Below, one piece after another: positions 23,250 to 33,479 of a stretch of 64,000 nucleotides of DNA. The notes beneath the pieces were generated by a model that was given only the letters and a program-made list of their open reading frames with translations, was not told where the DNA came from and made no database searches. This DNA is from Elysia chlorotica (Eukaryota; Mollusca; Gastropoda; Plakobranchidae): positions 647,184-711,183 of the forward strand of contig RQTK01000149.1 in assembly GCA_003991915.1 (NCBI GenBank). The letters are read 5' to 3'. The position numbers were made by a program, and so were the translations under genes. Within the stretch, counting starts at the first letter, position 1, and the number at the start of each line of letters is the position of its first letter.

Positions 23250-26200
23250 TTACTTGTTCTGCATCGTGGCTGCAATGACCATCTCCAACTGCTCCTGGAA
23301 AGCATGTGGCAGCAGGTGCAGGACCTCCCTCATCTCCTCAGGCTGCAGGCGGCGCAGGGCCTGGGCAAGGTAGTAGTAGAGTTTCACCGTGCTCAGCTCA
23401 CCAGAGACGATGGACCACTTGGTGCTGGGCTCCAGGTAGGACAGCACCGACACAAGCAGGTCTCGGTCGTCCAGCTGAGTCTATCAAGGGGAAAAAATGA
23501 TAACACTTTATTATAATAATAATAATGGGATAACATTGACAGACATGATTAAACTTTTCCCCTCAACCCTCACACATGTTGTGCCCATTGATATGTGCTT
23601 GTTTTTGTACCTCTATGTATTGATCTGCACACCTTCAATTTAAAAATCCTTTTATAAATTTTGTTAAGTTTCTTAACCATTCTAAGATCTTATTGAATTA
23701 GGCCTTCAATCATGGGATGTGAACATGTGAAGATCCCAAAGCTCTTATCTAATAGCATTTGAAAATTTCAGTCTTTTTATTCCTGCCTATCAAAAGTGTT
23801 GCCCTTTTCTTTCCTTTTGTAATCTCACTTGATCTAATCCTACTTACTAGGCATGTGGTAGGAAAGGATTGTTACTACAACATGTATGATACAGAAAAAG
23901 TGCTTGGGAAATGGAAATTGGATAATCCTATGGAAATAAAAAAAAATCAGTGCACCAACAATGCTTTTGTTCTAATATAAGATTCACCACATTTTTTTCC
24001 TGCAATAAAGGGCAGAATTGCAGTTATGCAAGGTAGTATGCACTTCTATCAACAACCACACATAATTGTTTAATGCATTTCTATCAACAACCAGACAGAA
24101 TTGTTTAATGCATTTCCATTAACAACTAGACAGAATTGTTTTTACTATCGTATTGAGAAAAAATCATTTCAACTGGGAAAAATATAAAGCTTTGTATTGT
24201 CGTAATTATTGCTGGTCAAAGTGAATTCTGGTAATGAAAAATTGTGACAAAGCTCTTTCTGTTCTGCTTTTTAAATATATCTATTTCTCACCTCTTGCTG
24301 AATTTCAAACCACAATTCATTGCATGCCTCTACAGCCTCTGCAGAATCTGGAGCTGGCTTGTCCGAGGGGGTGAGAGCAAAGTCAACCCGAGGGGCGGGG
24401 GCAAAGTCCTCGCTGCCAACGTGAATAGAGTTTGTGACACGGATGCAGCGGGTGGCGTTGTGGAATCCCTGAGCATGGACAGTGATCTTGTAATAACCAT
24501 CTCCCAGCAGGCGGTAGTAATCACCATCCTCCACTGTAACAAACAAACAACCAACAAATTAATAATATACCAAATGCTTTCAATTTGAAATCAACGATGC
24601 TAACTAGGTCATTATTTTTTTACTTTAACTTTTCCAAAAGAGCAGCACAGCATACTGAATCACAAAACATAACACATTGATAGAATTTTACTGAACTCTA
24701 ACCTGCCAACTTTTTTTTCTATTACTCATAATCCATACATTTTTGGAAGATTGACATCACTGGGGAAAAGTTTGCTTAGACAAAAAAAATGAAATTTATA
24801 TTTCACATTTTACAGGTGTAAAAAACAAAGAAAAACCTTAAATTCAGACTGCAAGTGTAAGTTCAAATATAACTTTGCAAAAGTATCTCTTTCCAAGCTT
24901 ACAAGCCTTATCTCCATTTTCAAAATCAATTTTTACACCAAGCAATACTTTCTACGCAAAGGCTTCTTAACCATTCCAAGAGCTAATTGCAGCCCCCAAA
25001 AATGTTAAAAAAATTTGTCAAAACAAATAAAAATACTTTGTTTTTTTAAATGCCGTAGCTTTTGGTAACTAACATTTAAAAAGCTGTGCACTTACGAGAA
25101 AGAATGTCATGATCGATTGGTAATCCAGAGGCCAGGTTGACCACCTTGATCTCAGCGTTGGCAACAGGTGTTGCATCCAGAGCCTGGATAAAACCTTTCA
25201 CACCTATATGAACCTGCAGGCAAAGAAATAATGGTTTTCATTGTTTGCAAATATATTGCTGCAATGACTATCATAAATTTGCTCTGATTAAATTTTTTTT
25301 TTTTTAATTGCATTTTTTCAGGTTGTGCATAAGGGCCACAAAATAAATCTCAAACCCTATCTAAAAATAATTTTTATTTTAATACCACAAGTTTGCAATC
25401 TTCACTCTTGAAAAGTAACCTATTTAACATTACTTGTGTTGAACTGTTGTCAAATGCATTAGAAAAATTTGATAATGGAGATTTAATTTTGATAATTGCT
25501 CACAATATTTTAACATAAAACAACACTTAAAAAATTCAATATAATGGTACAGCTAAATAATTATAAGGAAAATAACTAGTAAATAAACTTTAACAATTTT
25601 TACAGACTTATACACGCACAAAAAATAAAAAGCCAAGGAACAACATAACCATGATACGCTGCTTACCTGCAGGATGTAATTAAACAGAGCTGCAGCGTTA
25701 TCCATCCATAAACTTTCCAACTCTGAGCCAGGAGGGAACTTGTCACATCCAAGTTCCAGAGTTATTTCAAAGCAGTTGGTGTTTAAGTAGTTGTAGTCTT
25801 GCATTCCTATTCCACACAAGAAAAAGGTACAAAACACGCTTTGATTAAAAATAAGAACATTTCATAGAAGATGTCAAACTTTGCAGCTTATTTTCACACT
25901 TATCCTACTTTTTCACAGGTTGTTATTGTCCGTTGTAGTAATTTTTTTACTTTGAGAATTGAGAAACATAGGAAGAGAAATATTTGGTGCTTGACATATC
26001 AACATATTATTAGCTTTATACTTTTGTTCTTCTTCATCGAAAGGCTGCCCAAACTCTTGAAAACAATTTATATGTTCATCCTAATATTAAACATTTTTGC
26101 AAAGAAATGTATCACTAAAAAAGACATACAGTAAAACATGACTAGAGCAGGACTTTTCGTTCTAGAAGAAAAGCCCCGGTGTAAGCAAGCCCCCGCTACA

Positions 26201-28173
26201 GTCATGTCAAAGAAACTACTGATACTACGGTTACTCAGAGTCTAAGACTAGGATTATCTAAACCTACCAGTAACATCCGCAAACCCTCTCCCATCCCCCC
26301 ACTTGCATCCTCTCTCTCTCTCTTTCTCTCTGTGTTGTAAGTTCCACCTCATCCATCGGTGAGCTGACCAATCCCAACGCCTTATCTTTAAATACATTCC
26401 TGCTGATCAGCCCTTTCCCACTCTATTATTATACTTTGTATCACACTACACGTATGTATCCTTTGTCTAGACCTATCCTTGGGCCTAGACTTTTTTCAGG
26501 TTCCTCACTAGCCCAGAACAATGATACACGTGTTGACTGATCATTATTTTTTAAACAAAGTCTCTCCTTCCTCCTGCTGTATCAGAGTTTACCCATTTCC
26601 ATGTCCCGTTAAACCCAAGCAGAAGTAATAATAGACTTTACATGGCACTAGAAAAAAACATTGATTTTTAAAATGTCCCACTGGATCAGGTGCAGTTGTA
26701 GGTATGCACCACTGTAGTAACTTTTAGTGTAAATGATAAAAAACATTATTAAGAAGGAAGAAATTATGCTTACCTGCAGGATGTAATTAAATAGAGCTGC
26801 AGCGTTGTCCATCCATAAACTTTCCAACTCAGAGCCAGGAGGGAACTTATCGCATCCAAGTTCCAGAGTTATTTCAAAGCAGTTGGTGTTTAAGTAGTTG
26901 TAGTCTTGCATACCTATTCCACAATTCCACACACACAAAAAAAGAACAATGATGTACACGTTGGCTGATCATTATTTTTTTCAACAAAGGTTGCTCACTC
27001 CTGTTGTATCCAAGTTCATCCATTTCCATGTCCCATTAAACCCAAGCAGATGCAGTTTTAGTTGAGTTGGTTTAACGTCCAACATCAGCACTATATAGGT
27101 TATATTGTGGACGGACCCCAAGACTAACGTCTGACAATTTTATGTGCTGCCACACACGAGACAGGGCGGGGATACCATGACTCCTGTCTCAGTCAGTCTA
27201 AACTGACACTGACCCAACCAGTAGGTAGCAAAATTGCCAGGGCTCAAACCATGGACCTTTTGCGTCGGGAGCCGATGTTCTACCCCAGGACCACCAACCC
27301 AAGCAGAAGTAATAATAGACTTTAGATAGCACTAGAAAAACAAAACAAAAAAACATCGATTCTTAAAACGTCCCGCTGTAGCGATGGTCATGCTGAAACA
27401 GGTGCGGTTGTAGGTATGTAAATAATAAATTTATAAAAAACATAATTAAGAAGGAAGAAATTAAATTAAATAAAGAGGGACCCAATGGAGTAAGAATCTA
27501 GGCCTGCGACACAAAATATGACTCAAATGTAACAGACTTCCTGAATTAATTCACCTTTAGCAACAGAATACCAAGAGCCTCCGTTGGTGATGGGTTTGCT
27601 TTCACCTCCTTTATCACAGGGAATGCGGTGAGGATCGGCCATTGTGCCATGGAAATAGGCATAAGACTTTGCCAAATACCTAAAAATGGAAGGAATCAAG
27701 TAAAAATGAAAATGAACATTAATCCTCATAAACTCCTTGCTTTTAATGAAATAATATTTCAAGGTAGAAAATTTATAATTGGAGTGTGAAAAAAAAAGGA
27801 ATGAAAATTTATGTTTACTAAAAACCAAATGTGCAATAGTAAAAATTATGTTATAACGTGATCATTAAAAATCCAGCAAGTTCTTCCCTTCAGGTTTTCA
27901 AATCCCCTGCCTGTATCAGGACAGATAAGATGTGTCTACAGAGTTCTATTAATAGTACTAGGGGGTTTAGTAAAAATGGCGTATTGGCGTGCAAGCTCAT
28001 AGTGTCTGTGGGTCAGAGAGGGCGGGCGCAAAGAAAAGTGGGACTAGGACCACCGATCCCCTGTCCAGAGCAATAGCTATGCAATAGGAAAATAATGACA
28101 CTGGCGCTCTCTGGAGAGTTTATTGACTTTAAAATGACGATTTGTATTATTATTACTATCATTATCAGCTTAT

Positions 28174-28250
<77 letters not shown>

Positions 28251-31200
28251 TTAATATTATAATTACTTTTATCCTTATTATTGTTATTATTTTTTTTATT
28301 ATCATTATCATTTTTTATGAAATTCACCCGCAGCTATCAAATGCTTGAATTAGCTGTAACAACAATGTTTTGAAGTTCCCTCTTTAAGCTGCAATTGATT
28401 ACACACATATAGATGCACTCATCTATGTAACATTATTTTGTAACCTTGTAACATTATAAGCATAGGCCCACAGGCGTGATGTGTGGCTTTGTGCCCCCTT
28501 TTTCCTCTCTCCAGTACCATTCAAGTTCCGCCATGTTGTTTACTTCACTAAATCCTCTAGTGGTATTAATAAACTCTTTAAATGTGACCTAATGGCTGTG
28601 AACAGTCATAAAATGAGATCAAAGGAGACATTATGTTTAAGCAGGCCTGCCGCCTCCCAAATTAATTTTTCCATCCATTTTGCTCGATATCACGATTCGT
28701 TAAAAGCTAAATTTAAAAAAAATCTACCATACTAATTTACATTTAAGAATGTCACTCTGTATCTATCACAGCATAACTAGAAAAAGGGCAAAGATTACGT
28801 ATTATTAGATAACAATGCAGTGAAAAAATGGTGTGTGATGCTTTCTTCTATAGTAAACATTAATATTCATATTTAACATAATGTATGCTTTGAGAATGCT
28901 CCGTTATTCTTGCAGTTCTAACCAGTGTAATATAGTTTTTTAATTTTTTCTTTGACAACAAACTGATTTCAATTGCTTTTTCTTTGATGACAAATCAAAT
29001 TTGTAAAAATTAAAAATAGAAGGACAAAAAAAAAAAGGAATCAAAGGCTACACCTTTAACTCAACAGAGTCACATTATGTATGTAATCGGTGAAATAAGA
29101 CATTTTGTTGGAAAGATCAAAAACTGCAGTTTTCAAAGCTGCAAAAAAATGATTCCATCTTTATTGGGTAAAAAGGTGTGAATTTTGGAAAAAAAAAAAA
29201 TAATGTGATTTCATGAGCATTTCTGACAAAATACGGTGAACCTGTTGAATTAAATACTTGTTTGGTAGTGGGGTACTTACACAAAGGTGTGATCATCCGG
29301 GCAGGCAGTGTACTCCTGACTCTTCCCTGATCGTGTTTCATCATAAGGGTAGTTTGCGACCAAGTCTCCTCCATGCAGATTGGCTGATAGAACAAACCCA
29401 ACACTGGCCAACCAGCGCATCACTGCCCTGGTCTCTGGCTGAAGCTGCAATGATGAAAAAAAGAAATCATGCAACAATAATAAAAATAATAAATTTCATT
29501 TATATGGCGCATTTCCATTATCATAATTACAAAAGAAACGTAACTATATAATGTTGACACAATACAATATTACATTCAAAAGTCACAAGGAACCTTTTGA
29601 GATATTTACAACATTCACAGGTTCAATGTCAATTGTCAAATTTCCATGGAATGTGCCTCCCTTATGTTTTTGAGAAGGTTATTCCATACTTTGTGATCAA
29701 GATAGTAAAAAGATCGTTGAGAGGTTAATTTATAATTTCTATTTGGTACAACAAGGATGGTTTTATCAGCAAAAGGTCTAACCTGCCAGTGCAAGTACAT
29801 ACATCTTCAAACAGAAAGATATTTAGGTGCCATCCGATTGAGGCATTTATACCAAATTATGCATAACTTGTACAGTATCCTATTTTTAACAGGCAGCCAA
29901 CGTAGATGGTGAAGAATAGGGCTAATGGCTCACATTTTTTTCATTCTCATAATAAGCCTCTCTGCGCTACTTTGAACCATTTGCTAGCTTTGGGATAGAT
30001 GCCAGTAAAATGTTACAGTAATCAGGTTTAGATAATATCAAAGATGTAACAAGGGTCTTGGTCATATTCTCATTTAAACAGATTTGTAAGATTTCAATGT
30101 TCTTAATTTGAAAATATAACTTTTTACAAAGCTCAGTAACATATCACATTGACATATTTTGATAAAAAAGAATACCTATTTGTTACTCTTTTGTTGCTAT
30201 TTATCATATGTCCCTCGAAGTTGATAGTTGTTTGAGGCGCATTCCCAACTTTTTTCCCAAAATTTCAGTTTTGTCATCGTTCAGCTTTAGTATAGTGCTA
30301 GTCATCCAAAGTTTTACATTATAAACACAATCAGATGTTGCAGTGACTAAAGACTGTAAAATTTCAGTTTTGCAGGCTTCATAAAACTGAGTATCGTCAG
30401 CATAGGGATGGAATATGAGAGAGTGTTCTCCAATTTTATTAATTAGAGGCTGAGTGTACAAAGTAAAAAGTACTGGTCCAAGGACAGAGCCTTGTGGAAC
30501 TGATAGTTGTGTGTTGCTTTGTTATTGAGATACATTTAGACCAAAATTAAAACATCCAACTTCTCGCAGTTTCTGAAAAATCTTTTCATAAATAATTAAA
30601 AGGAAGTCTCACTGTGGCTAATCCAATCTATTTAAGACGATTGAAATCCACGAATCATCAATGCTGTTGCCTCCAAACTGATTAAAAGAAAAAAAAGGAG
30701 TCCTACAAAAAAAAGTGCTAAAGAAAATGCAAATTAAAGCAAGGTGGTCACTTACACTTTTATCCATAGCAATTGCTTTATCAACCTTCACAAGATGATT
30801 GTTCCTTCCTTTGTGTTCCCGCTCATTTTCGTAGATTTTTGCGTTCAGGTCAGGAAAATTTCTGTTCAAATCCACATCATTAGCGTTTGATCGGCCCGTC
30901 AGCCAATCTGCTTCCCCATTTTCCTATAAAAAGCAAAAGTAACATATTGTTTGTATAAAAACATTGAAAATTTAAACCAAAGATGTTGTTATTCTTTGCT
31001 CTTATCTTAAAAAAGCAAAAATTTATTCCTTAAAATTGCCTTTTCAACTTGCTAAAGGCATTTATTTATTTAACTTAACAAAAAAAAAAGCCAAATGAAG
31101 TTAAAAATACAAACTATCATACATATATTGTAGTGAATTTAACAAATTTAGATATGATTTAGAGCATCATCAGGACCTCATCCTGAGGAACAACATGTAG

Positions 31201-32783
31201 AGACTTTAATTTATACATGAACTGATAAAAAAGCATTAAACTTTGAAGCAAATTTCTTACTTTCTTTTTCATGAAGGCTTTTTGCCAGCCATCTGGGTTC
31301 ATTGAGGGTAAGATGTGCACCCGGGTTTGGCTAACAATAAACTTTGCAAGAGGACTGTTTTTCTTGTACTCCTCACACATGGCCACCATGAGGTACAGGA
31401 GCATTTCTTTCCCAACAACTTCGTTGCCATGCATGTTTCCAACATATTTAAACTCCGGTTTTCCTGTAGGAAAGAAATTTGCATTAGAGATATATGTAGA
31501 GGGAATTTAAAATCTTTTGGTGATAGAACTTTTGTGAGCTACAGTCTAACCATATTGTATGGAATTCACTTACTAAAAAAGATTTGAGACACTGACAAAA
31601 AATACAATTTCAAATGTCAATTGAAGCATTATTTATTTTTAAAACCATACAATAATATTAAAAAAAAAAAAAGAAGAAAAGTTTACTTAATTGCTGTCAT
31701 TTTTCATTGCGTGTTGTACATTCCTTTTATACATAACTTTATTTGCAAATGGTGTGTTGCATTTCTTTGAATATGCCCAATATAAATGCCATTTATTAAT
31801 ATTACTATCATCATCATTTATGTTATTATTATAGCTTGGACTAAAGAAATAATAATTTAGACATCATTTATGACAATTCAAAAAAAGAAATACAGTAATG
31901 ATGCAACAGACAATAATGTCCAAGTCCCCTTCCAATTTTATTTTCCTTCTTGATTTCAGACAAGACAAACTAACTCTTTTTTAGAATTAAAAAAAAAAAA
32001 TTAAACAGGAAAACACCAATAGGCCCTGGTTTATCTTGATTGAAAAACTGTGTAACTTGAGACTAAATTTTTCAGAGCAAGCCTCTAAAAGAAAAGTATG
32101 TGCTGATCTCAATAAAAATTAAACCAAGATATAGACCTGCATGTGTGCCGATAATTGTCTGAATACCGACAATCACGGCCGTAGGCTAAACTTTACAGCT
32201 AAAATAGGGTGATTTCATATTGTCGGTAAGCTGGGAATCCGCCACTCTATCAGCTGCTAGCAGTCAAGCGCTGACAGTGGATCCACAGATTCCCGAAAGT
32301 CGATCATGGGATAGCATTCAAGGATCTTGGGCAAAATTTGCTTAATATCTCAAGCAACATCAAATAGTTAATTTGAGTGATGATGAGGATTCTTCTTCAA
32401 ACAGATTTCACTTTAGCTTTAAAAAATTAAAATTTACCTCAGATTTTTTAAACAAAAAGGACATTATAATTACCTGGTATGTGCACGCCAGGATTCTCCG
32501 TGATCTCTAAGACTGTCAGATTGCGACCCTCAACAGATGGCTCTGTCAAGTTGTAAAGTCTTGTAATTTCTGGGCAGGCTTTGTGTACTTCATCCATTAA
32601 CTCTACCATTTTTTCAAACTCATGGTGGAAGAATATTGTGTCTTCTTCAACTGGCATTGCTTTAACGTCCTCTTTGTCTTGAACCTTCAGGTTGTGACTG
32701 TTGTCAGATTTAGATGCCAAATTATGTGCTACATGGATGGATAAAAGTATAACAAAAAGAACAGGTACGTTTGTCAATTTCAT
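23250..32783 (-). CDS. CPE: CPE-like M14 metallocarboxypeptidase, secreted, with alternative catalytic exon
   Basis: Coding exons (minus): 32474-32783, 31261-31463, 30756-30923, 29281-29444, 27555-27679, then either 26774-26913 or 25667-25806, then 25096-25213, 24292-24533, 23250-23480. All phases join, giving 566 residues. The regulatory carboxypeptidase family removes C-terminal Lys/Arg from peptides in the secretory pathway. A hydrophobic signal peptide starts the protein ([19 protein letters not shown]). Zinc ligands are HGNE near residue 115 (exon 2) and His of [19 protein letters not shown] near 251 (exon 4). DLNRNFPD (exon 3) supplies the substrate-binding Arg, and [10 protein letters not shown] the catalytic Glu near 341 (duplicated exon). 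Exons 7-8 make the transthyretin-like domain typical of the N/E subfamily. [19 protein letters not shown] is closer to CPE than to CPN or CPM. Exon 9 (residues 491-566) has no counterpart in vertebrate CPE, so the protein is about 90 residues longer. The symbol is by similarity; orthology is not proven. Confidence 0.88.
25667..25806 (-). CDS. CPE: CPE-like exon 6, copy B (downstream alternative)
   Basis: Second 140-nt copy of the catalytic exon with intact acceptor (GGAATAG) and donor (GTAAGC). It differs from copy A at six positions (GGT/GGA, TGC/TGT, GAT/GAC, TCT/TCA, GAC/GAT, CTA/CTG), all synonymous. Splicing A to B would read B in the wrong frame and meet TAA after seven codons, so the copies can only be alternatives. 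Confidence 0.85.
26517..26766. repeat. Intronic part of the duplicated exon unit, left copy
   Basis: Diverged copy of the right-hand intronic segment, without the SINE. Together with exon copy B it forms the left unit. Unrelated sequence (about 25830-26516) separates it from the exon. Confidence 0.75.
26774..26913 (-). CDS. CPE: CPE-like exon 6, copy A (upstream alternative)
   Basis: 140-nt exon encoding [20 protein letters not shown] and on to FNYILQ. It carries the catalytic Glu (LEL) of the peptidase. Acceptor GGAATAG and donor GTAAGC are intact. It enters in phase 1 and leaves in phase 0, the same as copy B. The encoded 46-47 residues are identical to copy B. Confidence 0.85.
26943..27466. 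repeat. Intronic part of the duplicated exon unit, right copy
   Basis: AGAACAATGAT, CTGATCATTATTTTTT, CCATTTCCATGTCCC, AAGTAATAATAGACTTTA and AAGAAGGAAGAAATTA recur in the same order in 26517-26766. This copy is split by a SINE. Confidence 0.8.
27051..27295 (-). mobile_element. tRNA-derived SINE with 12-bp target site duplication
   Basis: Full-length family member (GTTTAACGTCCAACATCAGC tail; GGTCCTGGGGTAGAACATCGG head on minus). AACCCAAGCAGA is present on both sides (27039-27050 and 27296-27307). The left unit of the exon duplication shows the empty site. Confidence 0.88.
28172..28250. repeat. TAG/AGT trinucleotide microsatellite
   Basis: Uninterrupted AGT units. The open frames over it encode only poly-Ser or poly-Thr. 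Confidence 0.95.
29478..30660 (-). pseudogene. CR1/L2-like LINE fragment with reverse transcriptase
   Basis: Minus-strand translation gives [19 protein letters not shown], then [16 protein letters not shown] with the RT catalytic YADD, then [26 protein letters not shown], later [17 protein letters not shown]. All are standard RT palm and thumb motifs. Stops and frameshifts between them show it is inactive. The 3' terminus is AT-rich with a TTATTTTTATTATT tail at 29478. It lies in a CPE-like intron, same strand as the gene. Confidence 0.8.
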
Positions 32784-33479
32784 TTTGCGTTTCTTTTTCG
32801 TTATTTCACTTTTCTTAAAGTTTTTGAGACGGCGTTCTTGAGAATGGGCTTTCAGTGTGAATACTTTAGTTGGACTCCCCTTATGAGTAAAAAGGTTCGA
32901 GAAAGATTTCCTCGTAGATTAGTTCACTAGATCTAGATCTATACTAAAATAAAACTTGGTTGAAGGATCCTCTTCCTTTCTCTCTGATAATTTATTCCAA
33001 ACGTGTGGGCGTATTATTTCAATTTCTTAACGCCAGCATCATTCTCATGGTTCCCAGCCTATGTCTAATGGTCTACTGTTACATTATTACAATTTATTCA
33101 TTTGTTTGGTTGTGACGGAAACAGTTTGACGTCAACGGGGTCCGTTATTTTATCAACTTTTATTAGGTTCATTTGTGGACTGGAAGTAGTTAAATACTTT
33201 TTGTTTATGTTTGATATGTAAAATAATACTTGTCGAGCAATTTTTTTTTAGAAAATTCTCATATTTTTGCATAATACTAAAAAAAAATAAAGTATGTTGG
33301 GCGTTTTAATGATAACCCATACGCGGGAAGACTGATAACTCTGAGCAACTAATAAACCAAAACAATCGAGCGAGCTCGAAAGTCGAAACGAATGTTTCCC
33401 CGACTGCTGATTATTGATATTTAGATATCTAGCTCAGTGCAAAATACGTTTAGATTGCACAAGGAAGTAGGAACATACC
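32784..33479. promoter_or_regulatory. Divergent promoter region of the CPE-like gene and TFAM
   Basis: 696 bp separate the two start codons, which point away from each other. A perfect CRE palindrome TGACGTCA is at 33127-33134. ETS-type GGAAGT cores occur near 33181 and 33463. AGATCTAGATCT is at 32929-32940. No TATA box is obvious. Promoter function is inferred from position. Confidence 0.5.

Noticed and set aside
28013-28348. Poly-Thr and poly-Ser frames on both strands
   Set aside because: Translation of the AGT microsatellite.
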